From assembly GCF_001591445.1 (NCBI RefSeq), contig NZ_BCUX01000012.1, positions 1 to 64,000 of the forward strand: 64,000 nt of DNA. The letters are read 5' to 3'. A model generated the notes under the pieces. It was given only the letters and a program-made list of their open reading frames with translations. It was not told where the DNA came from and searched no databases. The position numbers and the translations under genes are program-made. This DNA comes from Neobacillus drentensis NBRC 102427 (GTDB lineage Bacteria > Bacillota > Bacilli > Bacillales > Cytobacillaceae). Below are positions 52,536 to 61,398 of this stretch, in pieces (positions within the stretch are counted from its first letter, which is position 1; every line of letters begins with the position of its first letter).

Positions 52536-53777
52536 ATGAACATTCAGATTAACCGTTGGAAGATTCTTATTGCATCCACGATTATTAACATTTGTGTTGG
52601 AGCCATTTATGCATTCAGTATTTTCGCCATGCCTTTAACAAACGTATTCCATGTGACAATGCCGGAAATCATGCTTGCTTTTACTATTAATGCTGCGATC
52701 TCACCTATCCCGATGATCTTGGGAGGAAAACTAGTCGATAAAGGCGGGGCCAAAACAGCGATTATCCTTGGTGGTTCAATGTTTGGTTTAGGATTTATCC
52801 TATCAGGCTTAGCTACGGCTCCTTGGATGTTGTACATTACCTACGGTGTTATTACCGGTTTGGGCCAGGGGATTGTTTATTCAGCAACGATTGGCAACTC
52901 TGTTAAACTGTTTCCCGACAAAAGAGGTCTTGCAGCCGGAATTGTCACAGCAGGGTATGGTGGTGGAACCATTGTGATAGCGCCAATTGCCAACGCCATA
53001 ATTACAAGTAACGGTGTTCAGTTCGCACTTATTACGCTTGGAATAGCTTTCTTAGTAGTCATTTTAAGCTGCAGCTTTCTAGTAAAAGCTTGTCCGGCCG
53101 GGTTTATTCCAGCAGGATGGGCTCCACCTGAAGCTGCTGGTCCGAATAAAGGCGGCATCAATATTCCTTGGAATGAAATGATTAAAAAACCAATCTTTTA
53201 CGTGATTGCAAGTTTGTTCTTAATCGGTGCACTTTCCGGAATGATGGTTACCTCAAATGCTTCCGTTATTGGACAGACCATGTTTGGCCTAACACCTGCA
53301 ACTGCGGCATTATTTGTAAGCTTATATTCATTAAGTAACTGTACAGGACGTGTCTTCTGGGGAGCAATCTCTGATAAGATCGGCCGTACAAAATGTCTAA
53401 TGATGATCTATATTGTTATTGCCGCGATGATGTTAACAATCGCATTATCCACTTCTGTTGCCGGCTTTGCGGTTGCGATTGTGGGAATCGGCTTATGCTT
53501 TGGCGGTACAATGGGAATATTCCCTTCGATTGTTGGTGAGAAATTCGGCATGAAATATTACGGTGTCAACTATGGAGTGACCTTTATTGGCTACTCAGGT
53601 GCAGCATTCTTCGGCCCTAGAATTGCCAATACAGTGGCTGCAGCAAACGGTGGTCAATTCACCAATGCTTTCTATATCGCGTTAGTGATCTCACTTGTAG
53701 GCTTCGCATTAACTTTTGTGTTCCAAGCAATGGACAAGAAGAAACAAATAAACACAACTACATCAAAAGTGGCTTAA
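52536..53777 (+). CDS. MFS transporter, oxalate:formate antiporter (OFA) family
   Basis: A 413-residue carrier with 12 predicted membrane segments. The OFA features are INICVGAIYAFSIFAMPL in helix 1, GGKLVDKGGAKTA in the first loop and GRVFWGAISDKIGRTKCL in the second half. Family members exchange small carboxylates. ATG at 52536 is chosen after GGAAGG; the frame extends 25 codons upstream through a hairpin. It probably moves the acid handled by the CoA-transferase. Confidence 0.88.
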   Translation: MNIQINRWKILIASTIINICVGAIYAFSIFAMPLTNVFHVTMPEIMLAFTINAAISPIPMILGGKLVDKGGAKTAIILGGSMFGLGFILSGLATAPWMLYITYGVITGLGQGIVYSATIGNSVKLFPDKRGLAAGIVTAGYGGGTIVIAPIANAIITSNGVQFALITLGIAFLVVILSCSFLVKACPAGFIPAGWAPPEAAGPNKGGINIPWNEMIKKPIFYVIASLFLIGALSGMMVTSNASVIGQTMFGLTPATAALFVSLYSLSNCTGRVFWGAISDKIGRTKCLMMIYIVIAAMMLTIALSTSVAGFAVAIVGIGLCFGGTMGIFPSIVGEKFGMKYYGVNYGVTFIGYSGAAFFGPRIANTVAAANGGQFTNAFYIALVISLVGFALTFVFQAMDKKKQINTTTSKVA

Positions 53778-53811
53778 CTATAAAACTATTAACTTATTGG
53801 AGGAAAAGGAC

Positions 53812-54777
53812 ATGAATATCACAAAATTATTAGGAATCAAATATCCGATTTTTCAAGGAGGTATGGCGCAAATCGCGCTTGCCCCATTAGCTGGTGCGGT
53901 ATCCAATGCCGGTGGTTTAGGAATAATCGGTTCTGGCGGACTTACTGCCGATCGCCTTCGTGAAGAAATCAGAAAAACCAAAGAAATCACCAACAAACCA
54001 TTTGCAGTTAATTTAATGCTAATGATGAAGAATATCCCGGAACTAATTGAAGTAGTCATTGAAGAAGGCGTAAAAATTGTTACAACAGGTGCAGGTACAC
54101 CAGCTCCTTATATGCCAATTTTCAAAGAATATGGCATTACAGTCATTCCAGTTGTTCCTTCTGTAAAAATCGCAAAAAAAATGGAAGCATTAGGCGTAGA
54201 TGCCATTGTCTCTGAAGGTACGGAGGCAGGCGGTCACGTAGGTGAAACAACAACTATGGCGCTCTTACCTCAAGTAACCAGTGCGGTTTCCATCCCTGTT
54301 ATTGGTGCGGGTGGTATTGCAGATGGACGCGGTATTGCGGCAGCATTTGCTTTAGGTGCACAAGGTGTTCAAGTGGGAACACGTTTCTTAGCAACAGTAG
54401 AATGTCCAACACATGAAAACTTTAAACTTGCAGTAATCAATGCAGATGATACAAGTACTACTGTTACAGGCCGCAGCCTTGGCGGACCCGTGCGAAGCAT
54501 TAAAAACAGCATGATTGCAGAATTCCAAGAGCTTGAAAGACAAAATGCTTCTCGTGATGAACTAGAAAAAATCTCATTAGGGTCATTACGTAAAGCCGTG
54601 TTTGAAGGTGATACAGATCGTGGATCGGTAATGGCCGGGCAGATTTGTGGTTTAGTCCGGGAAATTACAACGGTTGAAGAAATGATTACTAGTATGTTTG
54701 CAGAAGCACAAGAAGTATTAAATAACCTTGGTAAAATCACCGTTATGGAAGAAGAAAAAGAGTTAGTACTAGTTTAA
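53812..54777 (+). CDS. Nitronate monooxygenase/FabK-like flavoprotein
   Basis: A 321-residue FMN-dependent TIM-barrel enzyme. KYPIFQGGMAQIALAPLAGAVSNAGGLG, GTEAGGHVG with the conserved His, and PVIGAGGIADGRG followed by ALGAQGVQVGTRF (phosphate-binding loops) mark the 2-nitropropane dioxygenase/FabK family. It could be a nitronate monooxygenase or an enoyl reductase; no fatty-acid genes are nearby. The ATG at 53812 follows TTGGAGGAAAAGGAC. Third gene of the operon, closed by a terminator. Confidence 0.88.
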   Translation: MNITKLLGIKYPIFQGGMAQIALAPLAGAVSNAGGLGIIGSGGLTADRLREEIRKTKEITNKPFAVNLMLMMKNIPELIEVVIEEGVKIVTTGAGTPAPYMPIFKEYGITVIPVVPSVKIAKKMEALGVDAIVSEGTEAGGHVGETTTMALLPQVTSAVSIPVIGAGGIADGRGIAAAFALGAQGVQVGTRFLATVECPTHENFKLAVINADDTSTTVTGRSLGGPVRSIKNSMIAEFQELERQNASRDELEKISLGSLRKAVFEGDTDRGSVMAGQICGLVREITTVEEMITSMFAEAQEVLNNLGKITVMEEEKELVLV

Positions 54778-54794
54778 TTGTTTTGTTTTAAATC

Positions 54795-54828
54795 AAACAG
54801 TGCCTTAAGCCTAAGGTACTGTTTTTTT
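54795..54828 (+). terminator. Rho-independent terminator after the CoA-transferase operon
   Basis: AAACAGTGCCTTA and TAAGGTACTGTTT pair (one wobble) around AGCC, running into T. Confidence 0.88.
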
Positions 54829-54924
54829 AGCATTTAATGATTTTGTCATAATATATCTACCGTCATGATAGTGCTTTATCTTTATAATAAAGGAATGAAG
54901 AATAGCAGGAGGGTGTTGATAAGA

Positions 54925-56313
54925 ATGAAGAAAAAGGTGATTGAAAAATCTAAAAGTAACTTTAAGGTTCAGGATATCAACGATTTGCCTTCTACCTTAT
55001 TCGTAACGGATGCAAAGGGAAATATTCTGATATCCAATGATTTTACCGCACTGACAATTGGTATCTCACTGGATGAATTATTAAAAATGAACGTTCAAGA
55101 TTTAGTGAAGGCCGGTTATTATAAACGTTCTATTACAATGGAAGCAATCGAAACCAAGCAAAGGGTATCACGAACTGTCGATACAAACCAAGGGTTCCAT
55201 ATTAAATCAACGGCAACTCCTATCTTTCAAAAGGATGGAGAGCTCCAGCTTGTTGTCACCACCTCAAATGAATATAACGGAAAATTCCCTATAGTCACTG
55301 AACCCACTAATATACTAAATATAAATGGTAAAAGTAAGACAGATAAATCGGACACTGGAGTAGAAATTAGTTTTGTCGCCGAGAGCTTGGCGATGAAGCA
55401 AATTGTTAAGGTCTGTAATCAAATCGCCTCCTATGACAGCAAGGTATTAATTTATGGCGAATCAGGTACCGGGAAGGAAGTAGTTGCCCGCTATATCCAT
55501 CAGAAAAGTGATCGCTCTCAAGGTCCTTTTGTTACTATCAATTGTGCGGCAATTCCGCCAACTTTATTTGAACAAGAGCTGTTTGGCTATGAGAAAGCTG
55601 CCTTCCTTGGGGCAGATGTGGAGAAAAAAGGCATCATTGAGTTGGCGAATGATGGCGTTTTGTTTTTAGATGAAATTGCTGAAATGTCGCTCGATATGCA
55701 AGCGAAATTTCTGAGGGTAATCGATAATAATGAAGTTAGACGAGTTGGCGGCGTGCAAAATGTGCCCATCAATTGCCGGATTATTGCTGCGACTAACCGC
55801 GATTTATGGAAGATGGTTAAAAAAGGAATGTTCCGTGAGGATTTATATTACCGGATTAACGTCATCCCTATTCATATTCCACCACTTCGTAATCGGAAAT
55901 TGGACATTGTTGGATTGATATCCTACTTCTTAGCGGAATTTAATGATAAATATCAAGAAAAGGTCGTCCTTAGTGCAGATGAGTTTCAAAGAATGCTTAA
56001 ATCTGATTGGCCTGGAAATGCGAGAGAACTAAGAAATTATGTCGAGCGTCTGGTTGTCATTGAGCAGCAAAGCATCGAACAGTCTGCGGAGGATGCTGTG
56101 ACCGATTGGTTTGCAATTGACCATTTTATTAAAAGGAATCTGGATAAACAATGTACATTAAAAGATTTTACATCGATCGTTGAGGGAAGATACATTAAAC
56201 ATGTGCTCGACGCGTACAGCGGAAATGCTACAGAAGCCGCAAAAAAATTAGGCGTTGATCGATCGGTTATTTATCGAAAGTTAAAGAAGATGGATAACGC
56301 CCTTGGTAAATAG
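54925..56313 (+). CDS. Sigma-54-type AAA+ activator with altered GAFTGA motif
   Basis: A 462-residue regulator: PAS-like domain (about 15-115), AAA+ domain (about 145-385) and a Fis-type HTH at the end (GNATEAAKKLGVDRSVIYRKLKK). Walker A is GESGTGKE (178-185) and Walker B GVLFLDE (244-250); GNARELRNYVERL is intact. The loop that contacts sigma-54, normally GAFTGA, reads AAFLGA (225-230), losing the first Gly and the critical Thr. It may act without sigma-54, or with weakened action. Start chosen at ATG 54925 after GGAGGG, 11 bases away; an upstream in-frame start is possible. It is next to the CoA-transferase operon, but no convincing -24/-12 promoter is seen there. Confidence 0.88.
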   Translation: MKKKVIEKSKSNFKVQDINDLPSTLFVTDAKGNILISNDFTALTIGISLDELLKMNVQDLVKAGYYKRSITMEAIETKQRVSRTVDTNQGFHIKSTATPIFQKDGELQLVVTTSNEYNGKFPIVTEPTNILNINGKSKTDKSDTGVEISFVAESLAMKQIVKVCNQIASYDSKVLIYGESGTGKEVVARYIHQKSDRSQGPFVTINCAAIPPTLFEQELFGYEKAAFLGADVEKKGIIELANDGVLFLDEIAEMSLDMQAKFLRVIDNNEVRRVGGVQNVPINCRIIAATNRDLWKMVKKGMFREDLYYRINVIPIHIPPLRNRKLDIVGLISYFLAEFNDKYQEKVVLSADEFQRMLKSDWPGNARELRNYVERLVVIEQQSIEQSAEDAVTDWFAIDHFIKRNLDKQCTLKDFTSIVEGRYIKHVLDAYSGNATEAAKKLGVDRSVIYRKLKKMDNALGK

Positions 56314-56357
56314 CCTTATTTCGAGAAATTAGAAGAAACAAAAAAGACTCTGTCTAA

Positions 56358-56398
56358 GCCGCAGTCAGGAAAAACAACTCCTGACTGCGGCCTTTTTA
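56358..56398 (+). terminator. Rho-independent terminator
   Basis: GCCGCAGTCAGGA and TCCTGACTGCGGC pair perfectly over 13 bases, then CTTTTTATTTTT. Confidence 0.92.
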
Positions 56399-56549
56399 TT
56401 TTTATATCTGGGTACCAGCACTTTAACATTAATAGGTAAATTCCCCTGGTATTAAAGAAACTGGAAAAAGGTTGTGGGAAAACACACATCTAATATCCTA
56501 TAATCCATGTTAATATGTATATATATAATTTTTTGGGAGGTTAAGAAAC

Positions 56550-57734
56550 ATGCAAATTACTTTGGAAAACCCGAATACGGCCCAAAAGGACAAACTGGTT
56601 CAAACAACCTTTTCAAGAACAAATCCGTTTCAAGCGAGAGTTCTTCGAAATGTTAATTTAAATGGATCAGACTCTAATAAAGAAACAAGGCATATTGAAT
56701 TATCACTAGAAGGATCAGGTTTTTCTTATGTACCGGGTGATGCTCTTGGTATTATTCCTTCCAATGATCCAGACCTGGTTGCTTCGATTCTTGAGGAAAT
56801 GCACTGGGATGAAGAAGCAGTTGTTACGATCAATAAGCAAGGGGAAACTTTGCCATTAGCGGAAGCGCTTACCAATTATTTTGAAATAACTTTACTTTCA
56901 AAAAAGGTTTTACAGCAGGCAGCTGCATTTACAGAAAACGAAGAGTTACAAACGCTTCTCCTGATTGAAAATGCAACTCAATTGAAAGCATATTGCTATG
57001 GCAGAGATTTGCTTGATATGTTACGTGAATTCGGTCCATGGAAAGCTACTGCCCAAGAAATGGTCGCTATCTTAAGAAAAATGACTCCGCGCCTCTATTC
57101 AATTGCAAGCAGCATGGCAGCGAATCCGGAGGAAGTTCATTTGACTATCGGTGCTGTTCGCTACACAGCGCATGGACGGGATCGTAAAGGGGTTTGTTCT
57201 ATTTCATTTGCTGAACGGTTGAAAGAAGGAGATACAATTCCAGTCTTTGTTCAAGCAAATAAACATTTTCATCTGCCAGAGTCTTCTGACCAAGATATTA
57301 TTATGGTGGGACCTGGGACAGGTATTGCACCATTCCGTTCTTTTTTACAAGAGCGTGCCGTGAATAAAGGAACAGGACGGTCATGGCTGTTTTTTGGAGA
57401 CCAGCATGTGGCTTCAGATTTCCTTTATCAAGATGAATTGGAAAAATATCAACAAGATGGGGTACTGACTAAACTAGATGCGGCATTCTCCCGCGACACA
57501 GCTCAAAAGGTCTATGTTCAAAATAAAATGCTTGAACATAGTAAAGAACTGTTTGAATGGCTTGAAAAAGGTGCTTATTTCTACGTTTGTGGAGATAAGG
57601 AATATATGGCGAAAGACGTCAACGAAACACTGATTAACATAATTGAAAATGAAGGTTCAATGAGCCACGAAGAAGCGGAAGCCTATCTAAAAGATATGCA
57701 GAAGCAAGGTCGTTACCAACGTGATGTCTATTAA
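56550..57734 (+). CDS. CysJ-like NADPH flavoprotein reductase lacking flavodoxin domain
   Basis: A 394-residue protein equal to the C-terminal two-thirds of CysJ-type diflavin reductases. The FAD domain has RLYSIASS (181-188) and GVCSISFAERL; the NADPH domain has GPGTGIAPFRSFLQER (254-269), VYVCGD-type FYVCGDKEYMAKDV, and the family end QGRYQRDVY. The N-terminal FMN flavodoxin domain (about 200 residues) is missing, and a normal ribosome site GGGAGG shows this is the true start. No CysI is adjacent. It may reduce a separate flavodoxin or another partner. Confidence 0.88.
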   Translation: MQITLENPNTAQKDKLVQTTFSRTNPFQARVLRNVNLNGSDSNKETRHIELSLEGSGFSYVPGDALGIIPSNDPDLVASILEEMHWDEEAVVTINKQGETLPLAEALTNYFEITLLSKKVLQQAAAFTENEELQTLLLIENATQLKAYCYGRDLLDMLREFGPWKATAQEMVAILRKMTPRLYSIASSMAANPEEVHLTIGAVRYTAHGRDRKGVCSISFAERLKEGDTIPVFVQANKHFHLPESSDQDIIMVGPGTGIAPFRSFLQERAVNKGTGRSWLFFGDQHVASDFLYQDELEKYQQDGVLTKLDAAFSRDTAQKVYVQNKMLEHSKELFEWLEKGAYFYVCGDKEYMAKDVNETLINIIENEGSMSHEEAEAYLKDMQKQGRYQRDVY

Positions 57735-57761
57735 GAGATTTATATAAAAATAACAGCAACC

Positions 57762-57794
57762 ACCCTTCGTTCCGGTTAGGACGAAGGGTTTTTA
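57762..57794 (+). terminator. Rho-independent terminator after the CysJ-like gene
   Basis: ACCCTTCGT pairs with ACGAAGGGT around a 10-base loop, then TTTTTAT. Confidence 0.85.
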
Positions 57795-57898
57795 TAGTTA
57801 AAGGAAGGAGGGATTTTAACATAGGCCATTTTCATAAAATCTGTTGTTTTCATGGAAATGCAATACCGTTATGGTGTATTTCTCATGGAATACATATT

Positions 57899-57994
57899 AT
57901 GAAGGACAAATCTCATGTTCCTGAGTCGACTTTTGTCCTTCATCGCCCTTATGAAGGACAAATCTCTTGCTTAGGAGGAAACTTTTGTCCTTCA
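57899..57994. repeat. Two tandem ATGAAGGACAAA hairpins
   Basis: Unit A pairs ATGAAGGACAAA (57899-57910) with TTTTGTCCTTCAT (57931-57943). Unit B pairs the same word (57951-57962) with TTTTGTCCTTCA (57983-57994). The units are 52 bases apart with different loops. The word also forms the terminator stem at 50284. Confidence 0.82.
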
Positions 57995-58163
57995 ATTCAA
58001 GTTGAGCAAAACAAACAGATTCTCTTGCTTTAGCAAAATAAAGATAGAAGTAAAAGCAGAGCAGACCTTAATTTTGCATTCTATAAAGTGTATTTAAGTA
58101 GGGATACATTCACTTAAAGCGAATATATAATGAGTAGAATGTTATAAATGAGGGGGAGGAAGT

Positions 58164-59015
58164 ATGTTGTCACCTAAATCCAGATTTGAAACCATTAAAG
58201 GAATGGAAGTTCATTTTACCCAATGGGGTGATCCACAGAAACCAACGGTAGTTTGTTGGCATGGTTTAACCCGGAACGGGCGGGATTTTGATATTTTAGC
58301 CCGGCATTTAGCACAAGAGTATCATATCCTTTGTCCAGATACGATTGGGCGAGGATGGAGCCAATGGAGTTTTTCCCCGGAGAAGGACTATTGTTTTGAA
58401 AATTACAGTAACCTGGCTATTGGATTATTAGACCATTTAGGGATTGAGCAAGTCCGTTGGATTGGGACCTCGATGGGAGGAGCGATTGGGTTACGAATTG
58501 CCGGAACACCTCTTCATCAAAATCGTATTACCAGCTTAATTTTAAATGACATTGGTGCAGGTGCATCTGACAATGCTGTTCAAGATATTGAAGGTATCAA
58601 ACGAATTATTAGTTATGTTGGAACTCCTCCTCAATTCAAGACCTTTACCGAATTAAAGAATTATTATAAAACTATTTATGCGGCATTCGGCTTGGCTAAT
58701 GAACAGGAATGGACTGATTTTACCCGAAATTCTTGTAGACGAACGAATGAGGGAGGAATTAGCCCAAATTACGACCCGAACATTGCGTTACAATTTCAGC
58801 ACACGGAGGATTTAAACCTCTGGAGCCAATGGGAAGCTATTCAATGTAAAACTTTACTTATCCGGGGGGAGAAATCAGATGTATTGCCCCTAGATGTAGC
58901 GTTAAAGATGCAGCAAAAACCAAACTGTCAATTGGTATCCATTCCAAACCTAGGACATGCGCCAGCTTTAAATACGGAAGAACAAATCTCCATCATAGAG
59001 GATTTCCTGAGATGA
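58164..59015 (+). CDS. Alpha/beta hydrolase
   Basis: A 283-residue cytoplasmic alpha/beta hydrolase. The oxyanion strand is VVCWHGLTRNGRDF, the nucleophile Ser103 in WIGTSMGGAIG, and the catalytic His lies in NLGHAPALN near the C-terminus, with GEKSDVLP carrying the acid region. It could be an esterase, a C-C hydrolase or a lactonase; the substrate cannot be told. Monocistronic: GAGGGGGAGGAAGT precedes it and a terminator follows. Confidence 0.85.
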   Translation: MLSPKSRFETIKGMEVHFTQWGDPQKPTVVCWHGLTRNGRDFDILARHLAQEYHILCPDTIGRGWSQWSFSPEKDYCFENYSNLAIGLLDHLGIEQVRWIGTSMGGAIGLRIAGTPLHQNRITSLILNDIGAGASDNAVQDIEGIKRIISYVGTPPQFKTFTELKNYYKTIYAAFGLANEQEWTDFTRNSCRRTNEGGISPNYDPNIALQFQHTEDLNLWSQWEAIQCKTLLIRGEKSDVLPLDVALKMQQKPNCQLVSIPNLGHAPALNTEEQISIIEDFLR

Positions 59016-59048
59016 TATTCAACAGTCTTTATAAAATTACAATAAAGT

Positions 59049-59085
59049 AAAAGGGAAACTACCAATTAAAGTAGTTTCCCTTTTT
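59049..59085 (+). terminator. Rho-independent terminator
   Basis: AAAAGGGAAACTAC and GTAGTTTCCCTTTT pair perfectly around eight bases, ending in T. Confidence 0.9.
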
Positions 59086-59303
59086 AAATTTGATGAAGAC
59101 TATTTTTTAACTATGATTTTTTGGGGATTATCTACATTTGCTCCTGTTTATCTACTGATTTAATTACAACTGGCAGGAAAAGTATAAAGTGGTATTTATC
59201 CCCGTCTTTGTGAATTATATAAGAACGTTTTTATTTTTAAAACCTTAATAGAATAAAGTTTGATACAATAAAAAGTATTTTATTTTAAAGTGAGGTGAAT
59301 GAG

Positions 59304-60638
59304 TTGAATACTTTAACCAAAAAGGAAATTATGTTTTTTGGATTTATGCTATTTTCAATGTTATTCGGTGCAGGAAATTTAATTTTCCCAGCATATTTGG
59401 GACAAGCCGCTGGAGAAAATGTCTGGCAAGCAGTTATTGGATTTATTATTTCAGATGCGGGTTTCGCTGTACTAGCTTTTATTGCTATTGCAAAGTCAGG
59501 GACATTCGATACGTTAATAAATAGAGTTCATCCTATTTTTGCTTTACTATTTCCAATGGCAATTTATTTGTCAATCGGACCTGGACTTGCCATTCCGCGT
59601 GCAGGTAGTCTAGCATTTGAAATGGGAGTAATGCCTTTTTTACCAAATACAATTCAGTCTTCACCAGTCGGACTATTGATTTATACTGTCGTATTTTTTA
59701 GTATCGTCTTCTGGTTTGCAAAATCACCTTCTAAATTAGTAGACCGATTTGGAAAAATTTTAACCCCTGCATTATTAGTTTTAATCATCATTATATTTAT
59801 CAAATCTTTATTTACAGATTTATCTAGCTTTAAAGGAGCAACATTAGCTTATAAAGAGAAACCAATCTCACAAGGATTTTTAGATGGATATCAAACAATG
59901 GATGCCATAGGCGCACTAATTTATGGAATTGTATTTACCAATATTTTTAAAAGTGAAAAAATTAGCAATCAAAAATTACAAGTTAAATATTTAGCCATAT
60001 TTGGACTAATTTGTGGTCTGCTTTTAGCTTTATGTTATCTCATTATTGCATACTTAGGTGCAGCAACTAACATTCATGGAAAAGTTGAAAATGGATCAGT
60101 TGTATTGAGTACTGTATTACAACAACTTTTTGGCCAGAGTGGAACGATTGTATTAGGATTAATTTTCACCTTGGCTTGTTTGAGTGTTTGTATAGGATTA
60201 ATAACATCATGTGCTCAATATTTTTCAAGTATTTTCCCAAAATTATCGTATATTAAATGGGCCATTCTTTTATGTTTGGTTAGTGGGTTTGTAGCAAACC
60301 TTGGTCTTTCTCAAATATTAAAAGTAACTGTCCCAGTGCTTGGTTTATTATATCCAATGGCCATTACCTTAATTATTTTAGGGCTTTTACATGATAGATT
60401 ACCCTTTAATAATCGGCCGGTTTATGTAGTAACAATCGGTCTAGTTGGATTATTTAGCTTGATTGATGTCGCCAATTCAACACTTTTTAATGGGTCACTT
60501 TCAGAAGTATTATCCAATGTTCCAATGCAAGATAAAGGCTTCGGTTGGGTGATTCCTGGTTTGATTGGTTTCATAATAGGAAGTATTGTAGAAAAATTTA
60601 AATATAATGAAGTTCCGACAGTTAAGAAAGCAGCCTAA
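59304..60638 (+). CDS. brnQ: Branched-chain amino acid carrier
   Basis: A 444-residue LIVCS-family importer of Leu, Ile and Val driven by Na+ or H+, with 12 predicted membrane segments. The opening FFGFMLFSMLFGAGNLIFPAYLG is diagnostic. TTG at 59304 is chosen because AGTGAGGTGA lies at proper distance; a GTG nine bases earlier overlaps the ribosome site. It stands alone and ends at a terminator shared with the convergent two-component genes. Confidence 0.93.
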   Translation: MNTLTKKEIMFFGFMLFSMLFGAGNLIFPAYLGQAAGENVWQAVIGFIISDAGFAVLAFIAIAKSGTFDTLINRVHPIFALLFPMAIYLSIGPGLAIPRAGSLAFEMGVMPFLPNTIQSSPVGLLIYTVVFFSIVFWFAKSPSKLVDRFGKILTPALLVLIIIIFIKSLFTDLSSFKGATLAYKEKPISQGFLDGYQTMDAIGALIYGIVFTNIFKSEKISNQKLQVKYLAIFGLICGLLLALCYLIIAYLGAATNIHGKVENGSVVLSTVLQQLFGQSGTIVLGLIFTLACLSVCIGLITSCAQYFSSIFPKLSYIKWAILLCLVSGFVANLGLSQILKVTVPVLGLLYPMAITLIILGLLHDRLPFNNRPVYVVTIGLVGLFSLIDVANSTLFNGSLSEVLSNVPMQDKGFGWVIPGLIGFIIGSIVEKFKYNEVPTVKKAA

Positions 60639-60644
60639 ATACGT

Positions 60645-60687
60645 AAAAAATCCTAATTAACAAAATTAATGTTAATTAGGATTTTTC
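60645..60687. terminator. Bidirectional terminator between brnQ and the response regulator
   Basis: AAAAATCCTAATTAAC and GTTAATTAGGATTTTT pair around nine bases, with A and T runs on the two sides. Confidence 0.88.
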
Positions 60688-60756
60688 TATTTTCAGTGAC
60701 AAATACGGTGAAAGTGAAGGTTAATCGGGTGGATAGGGCTTCTTTTATTGGTCGAT

Positions 60757-61398
60757 CTACTTTGTAATATATTTTAAAGCATATGAAGCAAGCTGTACTC
60801 GATTTTCTAGATTCAGTTTTTCCAAAAGGTTTTTCATATGGTTCTTTACCGTATTCTCTGAAATAAACAGTTGATTGGCTATTTGTTTGTTTGTTAACCC
60901 TTTTGAAACTAATAGGAGTATTTCTTTTTCACGAGGTGTTAAAGAACTAATGGATGGAGCGTTTTGTAAATCCCGTTCCCTAAATTGATAGAGAAGTTTT
61001 CCTGCAAGATCTTTAGCAACTGTATTAGACCCCTCAATAATGGAGCGTAAGTATTGCAGCCAATCATCCGGATCCATATTTTTCAGTAAATATCCTTGTG
61101 CTCCATACTGTATAGCAGTAAATAAATCCTCGATATGATCTGAGACGCTTAAGATAATCACCTTTATATGTGGGAATTTTCCCTTGATTATTTTCGTCGC
61201 CTCCAATCCGTTCAAAATGGGCATATTAATATCTATTAATAATATATCTGGAAACAGTTCTTCACAGAACTCAATCGCTTCCTTTCCATTCGTTGCCTGC
61301 CCCACAATAGAAAAGAGAGAATCCCCCTCCAGCATTTCGGTGATGGCAAGACGTGCATGAGGATGATCATCGGCAATTAATATCCGGTAATTTTCCAT
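60757..61398 (-). CDS. NarL/LuxR-type response regulator
   Basis: A 213-residue regulator: receiver domain with Asp56 (DILLIDINMP) and Lys in the KNMD region, then a LuxR helix-turn-helix at about 145-205 (LTPREKEILLLVSKGLTNKQIANQL). Its gene shares one base with the end of the kinase gene (TAATG), so translation is coupled. The target is unknown; the divergent YcnI gene is nearby but no shared operator is evident. Confidence 0.92.
   Translation of the reverse strand: MENYRILIADDHPHARLAITEMLEGDSLFSIVGQATNGKEAIEFCEELFPDILLIDINMPILNGLEATKIIKGKFPHIKVIILSVSDHIEDLFTAIQYGAQGYLLKNMDPDDWLQYLRSIIEGSNTVAKDLAGKLLYQFRERDLQNAPSISSLTPREKEILLLVSKGLTNKQIANQLFISENTVKNHMKNLLEKLNLENRVQLASYALKYITK

Larger units (their letters stand above)
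57735..58163. other. Intergenic region with tandem hairpin repeats
   Basis: Apart from the terminator at 57762-57794 and the two ATGAAGGACAAA hairpins at 57899-57994, nothing gene-like is seen. An imperfect hairpin GAAAT..ATACC/GGTgTATTTC lies near 57855-57883. Confidence 0.6.
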
